Below are positions 7,446-15,554 of a stretch of DNA of 59,405 bases, one piece after another. The notes below the pieces were generated by a model. That model had not been told where the DNA came from. It saw only the letters and a program-made list of their open reading frames with translations, and searched no databases. Source of the DNA: Bacillota bacterium (GTDB lineage Bacteria; Bacillota; Clostridia; Lachnospirales; Lachnospiraceae); assembly GCA_023436065.1 (NCBI GenBank), contig JAEZKU010000043.1, forward strand, positions 1 to 59,405, written 5' to 3'. Every line of letters begins with the position of its first letter. Position 1 is the first letter of the stretch. A program made the position numbers and the translations under genes.

Positions 7446-7901
7446 ATGAAGATATTTAAGTATCACAGAGATGATATAGATGAAAATCGTATTGAACTAT
7501 ATTACAACAGGATGGATCAAGAGACGGAGCATATGATTAAGCTGATAGATTCCTATCATCAGACTCTGACAGGAAGAAATGAAGAAGAAATAAAGCTGAT
7601 TAACCCGAATGAGATCTATTATTTTGAAATTGTTGAGCGTAAATGTTTTGCGTATCTAAAGGAAACCGTCTGGCAGTTGGATGCTTCGCTTCAAATGATA
7701 TTAAATCAATTTAGTGAATTTGGCTTTGTTAGAATTAGTAAGTCGATGATCGTAAATATCTATAAAATTGACAGGCTAAAATCAGACTTAAGCATGCGAG
7801 TGAATATCCTTTTGGCAAATAAAGAAACGGTCATTCTCAATCGTACATACCGAAACCAATTTTATGAGTACTTGGAGACAATGAAAAGGGAGGTGAAATG
7901 A
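7446..7901 (+). CDS. LytTR-domain DNA-binding regulator
   Basis: A stand-alone LytTR regulator of 151 residues. The LytTR domain (about 50-148) has the strands INPNEIYYFEIVERKCFAY and WQLDASLQMILNQF, then the motif FVRISKSMIVNIYKID with the conserved R-x-x-[KR]-S-x-[IL]-V-N-x. The first 50 residues are not a receiver domain, so there is no phosphorylation site. TGAGGGAGGAAACGT sits before the ATG. The stop codon overlaps the ribosome region of the next gene, which has the properties of its usual DUF3021 partner. Such pairs commonly regulate themselves and a neighbouring transporter or membrane gene. Confidence 0.9.
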   Translation: MKIFKYHRDDIDENRIELYYNRMDQETEHMIKLIDSYHQTLTGRNEEEIKLINPNEIYYFEIVERKCFAYLKETVWQLDASLQMILNQFSEFGFVRISKSMIVNIYKIDRLKSDLSMRVNILLANKETVILNRTYRNQFYEYLETMKREVK

Positions 7902-8366
7902 GTGCAGATTATTCACAGGAAGAATTTCTTATCGATCGTATGCTCTGTGTATACAATAATATCTCTCGGTAAAATAATAGCAGAAAAAATGATGGGTCAA
8001 AATGACCAATTTTACGCTGAGAATTTTATTACAATATTCTTCATATCAGTAGTTGCAACCTTAGTGCTTGGCTTTCATTACTATCTTCAGAAAATACCGG
8101 TCATTATTGTGATGATAGGACAATACATCTTTTTGGTAGGTGTTATTATGCTGGGTGTATGGATAGAAGGTCATTTTATTGAGGTCTCACCTTCAGGATA
8201 TCGGGATATGTTTGTGTCATTTACCGGCCCTTATATCATTTGGGCAACTATATACTATGTTACCTATTTTCTGCAACTAAGAAAAGCAAATGAAACATTA
8301 ACAGAACTAAAAAGAAATGGAGGGTATATGGATGAATGTGAAGAGGAAAGAAGCCAAAGGAAGTAA
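7902..8366 (+). CDS. DUF3021-type four-helix membrane protein
   Basis: The 154-residue product has four predicted membrane helices (about 8-28, 41-61, 66-89 and 108-127) and a charged C-terminal tail. This fits the DUF3021 family, found next to LytTR regulators and thought to modulate them at the membrane. It starts at GTG 7902, directly after the LytTR stop codon, with GGGAGG (7888-7893) at correct spacing, so it is translationally coupled. The 3' end overlaps the next gene by 35 bases. Confidence 0.75.
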   Translation: MQIIHRKNFLSIVCSVYTIISLGKIIAEKMMGQNDQFYAENFITIFFISVVATLVLGFHYYLQKIPVIIVMIGQYIFLVGVIMLGVWIEGHFIEVSPSGYRDMFVSFTGPYIIWATIYYVTYFLQLRKANETLTELKRNGGYMDECEEERSQRK

Positions 8367-8997
8367 TTATCTTATCTTAGCGTTGTGTGCTTTTGCAGGA
8401 CTTGGAATTGAGGGGATCTATGCATTCTTATTAGAACCGATGATTTATGGTCGGGCGATGAATGAGTGGAATGTGGCCCAGTCAATTATGCATTGGATTT
8501 TGACCTGCATTACCTGGGGTTTGACTGCGTTTTTTATTGTAAAGTACGCAGATCATAGGTACGGTTTTAATCTTTTTGAGAAAAGAGGTAAGATAAAGGT
8601 GTGGCAATGGATATTGACATTCATCTGTGCTGCACTTGTTATCATTAGTAATTATATAGACTGGAATGGCTCTAAGGTGCTACAGGAATTCCAACACAAG
8701 GGGCTGCTGAAATTCATTTTTCAATATATCTATTACTTTTTTGAGACTTTCCTGTTTATGTTAATTATCGTATTTGGGCAGAGGGCTTTTGAGAAATGGT
8801 TACATAAAGAAAACATCCCTTATGGCGGCATTGTTGTGGCATTAACCTGGGGGATTGCACACTGGGCTACGAAGGGGAGCTTCTTTACAGGAATATTTAC
8901 AGCGGCATGTGGCTTCAGCTTTGGAGTGGTTTATTTGCTTTTGAATAGAAATATTAAGTGGACCTATTTGGTATTGTGTATCATGTTTATGTTATAA
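8332..8997 (+). CDS. Polytopic membrane protein, CPBP/CAAX-protease-like
   Basis: About 221 residues with six to seven hydrophobic helices. The C-terminal part, LTWGIAHWATKG followed by FTAACGFSFGVVYLLLNRN, resembles the His motif and last helices of CPBP (CAAX protease / bacteriocin-processing) proteins. The glutamate motif EExxxR is not clear; the nearest equivalent is FFETFLFM ... GQRAFE. It may be an inactive or divergent member. ATG 8317 is also in frame, but GGAGGG (8319-8324) points to ATG 8332. It overlaps the preceding gene and so forms a three-gene operon with the LytTR regulator. Confidence 0.65.
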   Translation: MNVKRKEAKGSNYLILALCAFAGLGIEGIYAFLLEPMIYGRAMNEWNVAQSIMHWILTCITWGLTAFFIVKYADHRYGFNLFEKRGKIKVWQWILTFICAALVIISNYIDWNGSKVLQEFQHKGLLKFIFQYIYYFFETFLFMLIIVFGQRAFEKWLHKENIPYGGIVVALTWGIAHWATKGSFFTGIFTAACGFSFGVVYLLLNRNIKWTYLVLCIMFML

Positions 8998-9167
8998 ACT
9001 ATGAAAGTTGGAAGTACCTCAATCATAAGTTTGTGTGGACTATTTGTTGAAAATAGGTTAAAATAAACTGACCATAAAATGGAAATTCAGCATGAAGGTA
9101 GAAGATCAGGCGAAATTTGTTTTAAGAGGAACCAGGATATCTGTATTTACTGAGGAGGAAGTAGAGT

Positions 9168-9536
9168 ATGAAGGATGTTGGGCTATTTGTTGGGGATTTG
9201 AAAAAGATGATTACGTTCTACTGTGATGTTTTGCGTTTTGAGACGGATTGGGACGGCGGAATGTTCGCTTCTCTAAAAAAGGGAGAGAATGATTTATTTA
9301 TGTTTGATCGCAAGCAATTTGCCGAGTCCATCGGTGAAACCTATGCCCCGCCGACCGGAATTAACCTGACCATGGAAATGTACCTGAGATTTGCGACTCC
9401 TGAAGTGGATCAGGAATATGAAAATATGAAAAAGCACGGGGTCAGAATCATTGAAGAACTGTCTACGAAGCCCTGGGGACAACGTAATTTCTTTATTGCT
9501 GATCCGGAGGGGAATATAATTGAAATCGGAGATTAA
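9168..9536 (+). CDS. VOC-superfamily (glyoxalase/dioxygenase-like) protein
   Basis: The 122-residue product is a single vicinal-oxygen-chelate domain. It opens with DVGLFVGDLKKMITFYCDVL and ends with the characteristic FFIADPEGNIIEIGD. Between them lie two beta-alpha-beta-beta-beta units, as in glyoxalase I-like and antibiotic-resistance VOC proteins. The first strand is shorter than usual and lacks the His ligand often seen near the N-terminus, so metal use is uncertain. GAGGAGGAAG lies before ATG 9168. It is probably transcribed with the next gene, which begins 30 bases downstream. Confidence 0.85.
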   Translation: MKDVGLFVGDLKKMITFYCDVLRFETDWDGGMFASLKKGENDLFMFDRKQFAESIGETYAPPTGINLTMEMYLRFATPEVDQEYENMKKHGVRIIEELSTKPWGQRNFFIADPEGNIIEIGD

Positions 9537-9566
9537 TGGTTTAAAGTATCATAAAAATGGAGGAGT

Positions 9567-10091
9567 ATGATGAATAAAAATAAAGGGGTTACACTGTACA
9601 ATGTATTATTTCCAATCTGGATGTTATGGCTGTTTCCGATCACCTGGATTGTTATATTGCCGGCCAATTTTATCATTGACCTGTTGGTGGTTACACTGAC
9701 ATTAAAATTCTTAAAAGTAGAGAATATCAAAGAGAAGGTTAAGCCTGTCATTATTAAGGTGTGGATCTTCGGTTTTATCGCAGACTTCATAGGAACTACT
9801 GCAATGTTTGCCTCCAATCTGATTGACTTTGATTATCAGACCGAGCTTGGAAAATGGTGGTATGAGAATATATCAAACGCTGTCAGTTATAATCCCTATC
9901 ATAGCATTTTTGCCGTACTTTGGGTAACTGTCAGCGTATTCATTGCGGCTCTTTGTATCTATTGGTTTAATTTGAAGATATGCCTAAGGAAAGCAGAGCT
10001 GGATATAGCAATTAAGAAAAAGCTTTCTTTGTCGCTTGCTATATTTACAGCACCTTATTTATTCTATCTCCCTTCACAATGGCTTTATTGA
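9567..10091 (+). CDS. Four-helix membrane protein, unknown
   Basis: The 174-residue product has hydrophobic helices at about 12-42, 67-88, 110-131 and 150-168, with Trp- and Pro-rich first segments. No family was recognised. ATGGAGGAG precedes the start. Its last 7 bases overlap the 3' end of aroE on the other strand, so the two genes converge with overlapping stops and there is no room for a separate terminator. Confidence 0.7.
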   Translation: MMNKNKGVTLYNVLFPIWMLWLFPITWIVILPANFIIDLLVVTLTLKFLKVENIKEKVKPVIIKVWIFGFIADFIGTTAMFASNLIDFDYQTELGKWWYENISNAVSYNPYHSIFAVLWVTVSVFIAALCIYWFNLKICLRKAELDIAIKKKLSLSLAIFTAPYLFYLPSQWLY

Positions 10092-10855
10092 TTCTTGATG
10101 ATTGTAAGCAGTTTTCTGTAGGTCTCTTCAATTAACTCCTCAGCAAGCTCCTGATCCAGAAAGTATTCAATGGCTTGTTTTGCCTGGGCTACCAGCATCT
10201 CAAGTCCGGTGACGCCTTTCTTACCCAGTTCATGTGCCTGTTTTATCAACCTGGTCTCCAGTGGATTGAAGATGGCATCTATGACTGCCTCACAGGAATG
10301 AAAGGCAGATAGGTCCAGGGGAGAAGCATCCACATTCGGATACATACCAAGGGGAGTAGTATTCACGATGATCTGTGCATCGGTGTGATTTTTATAGCAA
10401 TTTTCATAGGATACCGAGTCTTCGGTATCCTTTCTGCTTATTATCAGGATCTTCGCAGCACCAAGATGCTCCAATACGGCATGTACTGTATGAGAAGTAC
10501 CGCCGCTGCCGAGGATTAAGCATTTCTTGTTCTTGATTTCAATTCTGTTGTGTTCCAGCATGTATTTAAAACCGTAGAAATCAGTATTGTAACCGATATG
10601 GCGGCCGTCTCGATGGACGATGGTATTCACCGCTCCGATTTTTTCTGCAAGTGGATGCAGCTCATCCAGATAAGGAATAACTGCCTGCTTATAGGGTATG
10701 GTTACATTGATGGCGGTAAACTCTTTCTTCTCCATGAAGGTGGTAAACTCTTCCCTGGATAATGGTATCAGGTCATAGGTATAGTCCGCAATCATCTCAT
10801 GTATTATCTTTGAATAGCTGTGTCCCAGCTTCTCTCCAATCAATCCGTATCTCAT
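10085..10855 (-). CDS. aroE: Shikimate dehydrogenase
   Basis: AroE reduces 3-dehydroshikimate to shikimate with NADPH, the fourth step of chorismate synthesis. The 256-residue product shows the substrate-binding N-terminus (GEKLGHSYSK), the catalytic Lys region NVTIPYKQAV, the conserved GAVNTIV and GYNTDFYGF motifs, and the dinucleotide loop LGSGGTSHTVHAVL. NTTPLGMYPNV and the C-terminal GLEMLVAQAKQAIEYF complete the family pattern. GAGGG lies 6 bases before the start. It is divergent from the spoIIIA operon, with a 584-base gap between them. Confidence 0.95.
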   Translation of the reverse strand: MRYGLIGEKLGHSYSKIIHEMIADYTYDLIPLSREEFTTFMEKKEFTAINVTIPYKQAVIPYLDELHPLAEKIGAVNTIVHRDGRHIGYNTDFYGFKYMLEHNRIEIKNKKCLILGSGGTSHTVHAVLEHLGAAKILIISRKDTEDSVSYENCYKNHTDAQIIVNTTPLGMYPNVDASPLDLSAFHSCEAVIDAIFNPLETRLIKQAHELGKKGVTGLEMLVAQAKQAIEYFLDQELAEELIEETYRKLLTIIKNQ

Positions 10856-10904
10856 CGTAATTCCCTCACTTTTCTTCCCAACCTATAAATACAATGTAAA
10901 TAGC

Positions 10905-11070
10905 TTGATGCAGTGTCTTTGACACATTAATCAAGTGCCATGAACATATTATACAGTGCCAAAGATGCTGCGCACCTTTTCCAAATAGAGTATAGTGCTA
11001 TTACAAGCAAGCTTGCATAGCACTACACTCTATTCGGAAAACGCCTACGGCGTTTTTGACACTGCATTAA
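10905..11070. repeat. Palindromic MITE-like repeat (element A)
   Basis: The ends are near-perfect inverted repeats: TTGATGCAGTGTC (10905-10917) and GACACTGCATTAA (11058-11070). The centre is a long imperfect palindrome from about 10978 to 11041: TTTTCC-AATAGAGT-TAGTGCTAT on the left matches ATAGCACTA-ACTCTATT-GGAAAA on the right, around GCAAGCTTGC. A third hairpin, AAAACGCC/GGCGTTTT, follows at about 11038-11056. No transposase frame is present. It shares GCATTAA-GTGTTC with the element at 41261-41417. It fills much of the gap between aroE and spoIIIAA. Confidence 0.7.
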
Positions 11071-11289
11071 GTGTTCTGACAATGATGATAGGGTGTCTAA
11101 GGTAACGGTGATTTCTCGAATAAAGGGCAATGCAATTACAGGTTTACTTGAATAGTCACACATTTGTTGATAAAGCGCCATAGGCACTTTATCAACTTTC
11201 TTGTAATACAGGATAATATAGATGCCTGTTTTTTGCAAATTATTTATTCTCTTTGAACGGTATATTTTTCTGTTCGCGGGAATATCTTG

Positions 11290-11367
11290 TTCCATAATAT
11301 GTTATAGAAGTAAGGGGGCTGTCACCTAAGGGATCGGGCGTGCCCTTTGTCTAAGCATATTATGGAA
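11290..11367. other. 12-bp inverted repeat upstream of spoIIIAA
   Basis: TTCCATAATATG (11290-11301) and CATATTATGGAA (11356-11367) are exact inverted copies 54 bases apart. Between them is a small hairpin, AAGGG ... CCCTT (about 11338-11356). No convincing sigma-E promoter was found for spoIIIAA here, although one is expected. The arms could be an operator, a cruciform, or the ends of another small repeat. Confidence 0.4.
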
Positions 11368-11439
11368 TATCTAAAATATTGAGAAGTTGGATAAGCAGTA
11401 ATAATCCAGCGTTTCTTGTTCTGTCGGGGGAGGTACTCT

Positions 11440-12402
11440 ATGAGCACAAAGGACGACTTATTAAAGATATTGTCACTGAAGCTTCGAACAATATTTGGTA
11501 AACTCAGCATTGATTTTGAACAACTGCAGGAAATCCGGCTTAGAATCAATGCCCCCCTTCTTGTTATATACAGGAATGAGGAATCCTTTGTGACAGAGGA
11601 TGCAGCACTCACAGGTCTGGTAGCGAAGGCGGTTCAGATTACGAAAAATGAGATACGTGAGACGATGGAATACATAAGCAATTACTCTCTGTATGCGTTT
11701 GAGGATGAGATCAGACAGGGCTTTATCACCATCAATGGAGGACATCGCATTGGTATCGCAGGGAAGATTATTATTGAGAACGACGAAATCAAATGGATGA
11801 AGCATATTTCCTTTATCAATATCCGCCTTGCGCATCAGGTTAAGGGCTGCGCGAATAAGATAATCCCATACCTGATTGATGAGAATACAAAGGGGATTTA
11901 TCATACCCTGATTATTTCACCACCAAGATGCGGGAAGACAACCTTACTTCGGGATATCATCAGGCAGCTCTCTGATGGGAACAGCAGATTCCCCGGTATG
12001 AATGTCGGTGTTGTGGATGAACGTTCTGAAATAGGTGCCTGCTATATGGGAACTCCTCAGAATGACCTGGGGATCAGGACTGATATTCTGGATTGCTGCC
12101 CCAAAGCAAAAGGGATGCTGATGCTGATCCGTTCCATGTCTCCCCGGATTGTCGCTGTGGATGAAATCGGTTCCAGGGAGGAGCTGGAAGCCATAGATTA
12201 TGTCATCGGCTGTGGCTCTAAGCTGATAGCAACCGTTCATGGCAGTTCACTGGAGGACATAACAAGAAAACCAACGCTCGGAGATCTGGTGCAGAAGAAG
12301 ATTTTTGAACGATATGTAATCCTGAGCAATCGGAATACGATCGGAAACCTGGAGAAAATTTATGATTCTGATTGGAAACAGCTATATCCCGGTGTGCAGT
12401 AG
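11440..12402 (+). CDS. spoIIIAA: Stage III sporulation protein AA (ATPase)
   Basis: SpoIIIAA is the cytosolic ATPase of the SpoIIIA-SpoIIQ channel that links mother cell and forespore, related to type II/IV secretion ATPases. The 320-residue product has a Walker A motif, PPRCGKTT, with Lys166, and a Walker B motif, IVAVDEIG, with Asp241/Glu242. A TTG 24 bases upstream is in frame, but GGGGGAGG (11426-11433) is spaced for ATG 11440. It is the first gene of the eight-gene spoIIIA operon, known in Bacillus to be transcribed by sigma-E. Confidence 0.97.
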   Translation: MSTKDDLLKILSLKLRTIFGKLSIDFEQLQEIRLRINAPLLVIYRNEESFVTEDAALTGLVAKAVQITKNEIRETMEYISNYSLYAFEDEIRQGFITINGGHRIGIAGKIIIENDEIKWMKHISFINIRLAHQVKGCANKIIPYLIDENTKGIYHTLIISPPRCGKTTLLRDIIRQLSDGNSRFPGMNVGVVDERSEIGACYMGTPQNDLGIRTDILDCCPKAKGMLMLIRSMSPRIVAVDEIGSREELEAIDYVIGCGSKLIATVHGSSLEDITRKPTLGDLVQKKIFERYVILSNRNTIGNLEKIYDSDWKQLYPGVQ

Positions 12403-12428
12403 GAGGCAGCCAAAAGGAGGACAAACCT

Positions 12429-12953
12429 ATGAATATTATAAAAATAATCGGGTGTATTATAATCGTTCTGTCCACGACAGGGATCGGCTTCTACTTCAGC
12501 AGTGATATGAAATGCAGGATGGAGGATTTGAAGGAATGGAAGAAACTGATCTGTCTGTTACGGGGAGATATCCGTTATGCCAATACTCCTCTGCCTGAAG
12601 CGATCAGCTCCGCCGGCAGACGGCATGAGGGGAATTTCCATAATTTTTTAAGTACCGTCGGAGCTCAGCTGCAGGAACTGTCGGGGGAGACTCTTGCATC
12701 TGTCTGGAAAGCAGCGGCAGAAAGGTATTTATCGAACACCTCACTGAATAATAAGGACAAGATGCAACTTATCCGTTTTGGAGAAAATTTGGGTTATCTT
12801 GATAAGGATATGCAGATGAATACCTTTGAACTCTATCTGACACAGCTGGATGAAGAGATCACAGAGCTAAGCAGAACCGTTAAGGGGAAAGCATATCTTT
12901 ATAACAGTCTGGGTATTATGGCCGGAATATTTATCACCATCATAATGATATGA
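12429..12953 (+). CDS. spoIIIAB: Stage III sporulation protein AB
   Basis: The 174-residue product has an N-terminal membrane helix (about 3-20), a helical body and a C-terminal hydrophobic segment (about 157-174), matching the SpoIIIAB family, whose fold resembles GspF of type II secretion systems. The start is ATG 12429, where AAAGGAGG (12413-12420) is well placed; in-frame codons upstream have no such site. It lies 26 bases after spoIIIAA in the operon. Confidence 0.92.
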   Translation: MNIIKIIGCIIIVLSTTGIGFYFSSDMKCRMEDLKEWKKLICLLRGDIRYANTPLPEAISSAGRRHEGNFHNFLSTVGAQLQELSGETLASVWKAAAERYLSNTSLNNKDKMQLIRFGENLGYLDKDMQMNTFELYLTQLDEEITELSRTVKGKAYLYNSLGIMAGIFITIIMI

Positions 12954-13056
12954 AAGTGCATGAACATCTAGTAAGCTCGTAGCAATTTCTATATTGAAAG
13001 ACAAATGGAAAAGCGAGGTTAAATTTATGAAAGCATGCGCAGGAATGGGGTAAAGT

Positions 13057-13254
13057 ATGGATATTTATTTTTTGTTGCGAATTGCGCTGGTTGGAATATT
13101 GGTTTCCATATTAAATCAGATTTTAAAACAATCGGGTAGGGATGATCTGGCTTTCCTGACAAGTCTGGCCGGTTTGGTGTTGGTCTTGCTATGGCTGTTA
13201 CCCCATATCACAGATCTGTTTTTATCGATACAGCAGTTATTTAACATAGTATAA
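13057..13254 (+). CDS. spoIIIAC: Stage III sporulation protein AC
   Basis: A 65-residue protein with two membrane helices (about 4-22 and 33-59). The linker NQILKQSGRDDLAF is characteristic of SpoIIIAC. It is a small integral-membrane component of the SpoIIIA channel in the mother-cell membrane. A GGGG lies before the ATG. The 103-base gap from spoIIIAB holds no convincing gene. Confidence 0.93.
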   Translation: MDIYFLLRIALVGILVSILNQILKQSGRDDLAFLTSLAGLVLVLLWLLPHITDLFLSIQQLFNIV

Positions 13255-13335
13255 TGCGGCTTCTGAACCTTTATCGCATGCAAATATTGTGCTGCTGCCC
13301 ATAATCGCGGGTTAGCGACGGAAGGGATGATTATT

Positions 13336-13719
13336 ATGATAAGGATCGCTGCCGCAGGAATTGCAGCAATTGTTCTTGCTATTATTTTTAAGAAGGGGAA
13401 GGAAGAATATTCCCTTTATATCAGTATCGCAGCCTGTATTCTGATATTACTCCTGGGCATCAGTAAGCTGGAGGTGATTCTGGATGCCGTCGATCAACTC
13501 CAGGGATATATTGAGGTGAATAAGGGTTATATCAGTATACTGATAAAAATAATAGGGATTACCTACGTGACAGAGATTGCCTCCTCCCTTTGCAAGGATA
13601 CGGGGTATCAGGCAATCGGAGAGCAGATAGAGCTGGTGGGAAAGCTTACAATACTTGCAATCAGTATGCCGATCATGCTGGCGATTCTGGATACCATCAA
13701 TAATCTGCTCAGATCTTGA
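13336..13719 (+). CDS. spoIIIAD: Stage III sporulation protein AD
   Basis: The 127-residue product is an integral-membrane protein with several helices, related to SpoIIIAC. It contains the conserved VNKGYISILIKIIGITYVTE and ICKDTG-like (LCKDTGYQAIGEQIELVGK) segments of SpoIIIAD. ATG 13327 is in frame but directly abuts the ribosome site GGAAGGG (13320-13326), so ATG 13336 is preferred. Its end overlaps the region containing the next gene's ribosome site. Confidence 0.93.
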   Translation: MIRIAAAGIAAIVLAIIFKKGKEEYSLYISIAACILILLLGISKLEVILDAVDQLQGYIEVNKGYISILIKIIGITYVTEIASSLCKDTGYQAIGEQIELVGKLTILAISMPIMLAILDTINNLLRS

Positions 13720-13733
13720 AAGAGGGATGGAAA

Positions 13734-14906
13734 ATGTCAGGCCATAGGAAGATCAATCAAAAACATAAGGGATGTTTCAAGCTATTCGTGTTCCTCCTGC
13801 TTTTTCTGATGGTGACTATCGGGACAACCAATCAGGCAAAGGCAGAATCTACCCTGGAGCAGGAGATGACAATCGATTACTCTGATCTCCAGGAGGTGAT
13901 CGGAGATGTACTTGGGGAAGATAATGAATTTGACTTTCAGGAGTACATCGGAAAATTGATGAGCGGAGAGGAGCCCTTCTCCTTATCAGCCATTGCGGAT
14001 AAGTTTTTAGAGGCAGTTAAGGGGGAAATTAACGCGAATATGACAACCTTTGGAAGTCTGATTACAATCGCACTTCTCGCAGCACTCTTTACTAATCTGT
14101 CTATTGCATTTCGGAACAGTCAGGTCTCGGAGACGGGTTATTATGTAACCTACCTGTTGCTATTCGGACTTTTGATCGGATCCTTTATTACTGCATCTAG
14201 GATTGCCTCCGCAGCCTTGGGAAATCTGCTGGATTTCATGCGGGCACTGGCACCGGCCTACTTTATGTCAGTAGCATTTACTACGGGACAGGCAACCTCG
14301 ATGATGTATTATGAAGCGACACTGTTATTGATCACCCTGGTTGATTTTATCATCATTAAGATGATTATACCGATGATTAATTTCTATCTGGTGATTGTTC
14401 TGGCCAACAACCTATCCAAAGAGGACATGCTTTCCCGCTTCGCAGAGCTTTTTTCCTCAGCGATTGGTTGGCTGTTGAAGAGCCTGCTCGCAGCAGTCAT
14501 TGGGTTTCATACTATTCAGGGATTAATTGTTCCGGTTGTGGATCAGGTGAAACGGTCCGCTGTAATCAGGGCAACAGAAGCATTACCGGCGTTAGGTGAT
14601 GCTTTGGGTGGAGTAACGGAAACCGTACTCGGAACAGGTATACTTTTGAAAAATGCAATCGGGGTTGCAGGACTTATCATCATTCTGGTAATCATAGCAG
14701 TACCGCTGCTGAAATTACTGGTGATTACCGTAGTATATAAATTGGGCTGTGCTATCATGCAGCCAATTTCGGACAAACGCTTTATTGAATGCATCAGTGC
14801 TTCTTCTAAATCCGCAGCAATGCTTCTGCAAAGCGTCTTTGTAGGAGCGGTCCTGTTTTTAATATCAATCACGATTGCGGCGGTTACTACAGGAAATATT
14901 GGTTGA
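13734..14906 (+). CDS. spoIIIAE: Stage III sporulation protein AE
   Basis: SpoIIIAE is the large polytopic permease-like subunit of the SpoIIIA channel. The 390-residue product has a basic N-terminus and signal-like segment ending near NQAKAE, a soluble stretch (about 35-105), then six to seven membrane helices. Family motifs include YYEATLLLITLVDFIIIKMIIPMIN and FHTIQGLIVPVVDQVKR. The start is ATG 13734 with AGAGGG upstream; the TTG at 13716 overlaps the spoIIIAD stop. Confidence 0.94.
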   Translation: MSGHRKINQKHKGCFKLFVFLLLFLMVTIGTTNQAKAESTLEQEMTIDYSDLQEVIGDVLGEDNEFDFQEYIGKLMSGEEPFSLSAIADKFLEAVKGEINANMTTFGSLITIALLAALFTNLSIAFRNSQVSETGYYVTYLLLFGLLIGSFITASRIASAALGNLLDFMRALAPAYFMSVAFTTGQATSMMYYEATLLLITLVDFIIIKMIIPMINFYLVIVLANNLSKEDMLSRFAELFSSAIGWLLKSLLAAVIGFHTIQGLIVPVVDQVKRSAVIRATEALPALGDALGGVTETVLGTGILLKNAIGVAGLIIILVIIAVPLLKLLVITVVYKLGCAIMQPISDKRFIECISASSKSAAMLLQSVFVGAVLFLISITIAAVTTGNIG

Positions 14907-14932
14907 GTTGAAAACGAAGGAGGGGAGGCTAT

Positions 14933-15553
14933 ATGGAATTAATTTATACCTGGATCAGGAATATCGTGATTTATATGCTTCTGAATACAGTCATTATGAA
15001 TCTGGTAGGCGGAAAGAACTACAAAAAATATGTCAGCATAGTCTCCGGAATGATCCTGGTCCTGATCGTCATAGCTCCGATTATGGATTTCATGAAGATA
15101 GAGGATAAGCTGAACCTGTTCCTGGATAAAAATGATTTCTCCATTGAAACCTCCAATTTCAAAACGGACCTAAGCAGGATGGAGGAAGCCGGAAGAAAAG
15201 CAATATTTGCAGAATATCAGGAAAAAATCAGACGACAGGTGGAAGCAGTCCTAGCCGAGGAAAAGCTTATGATGACGGACTTTGATCTGGAGCTTAATCA
15301 GGATACGGAAAGTCCGGAATTCGGCAGTATCTTGTGTATGGATGTTACGGCAACGACGGAATATGACGATCAGAAGGAAGAGGATAAACGTCTTTTGATT
15401 GATGATATAGAAATCAATCACATTGAGATAAATGAGAAGGAGGCGGATACCGGGAAAACGCCTTCTCCGTTGGAAATCATAATGAAAAAAAGGCTCTCGG
15501 ACTTCTATAACATCGAACAAGGTAATATAAATATAAATATACAGGGAGGGTAA
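14933..15553 (+). CDS. spoIIIAF: Stage III sporulation protein AF
   Basis: The 206-residue product starts with two membrane helices (about 8-23 and 35-53) followed by a soluble domain with acidic and basic helices, as in SpoIIIAF. The pattern LYTWIRNIVIYMLLNTVIMNLV with GKNYKKYVSIVSGMILVL is typical. The soluble domain forms a ring-building-motif fold in other species. The next gene begins one base after the stop, with GGAGGG overlapping the end of this gene. Confidence 0.92.
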   Translation: MELIYTWIRNIVIYMLLNTVIMNLVGGKNYKKYVSIVSGMILVLIVIAPIMDFMKIEDKLNLFLDKNDFSIETSNFKTDLSRMEEAGRKAIFAEYQEKIRRQVEAVLAEEKLMMTDFDLELNQDTESPEFGSILCMDVTATTEYDDQKEEDKRLLIDDIEINHIEINEKEADTGKTPSPLEIIMKKRLSDFYNIEQGNININIQGG

Positions 15554-15554
15554 T

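Noticed and set aside
11023..11295. 90-residue minus-strand frame between aroE and spoIIIAA
   Set aside because: No ribosome site before its ATG, its 3' end runs into the palindromic repeat A, and its composition is not protein-like. Treated as a chance frame.
13027..13053. Eight-codon frame MKACAGMG before spoIIIAC
   Set aside because: Too short and without a ribosome site; best seen as the leader region of spoIIIAC.
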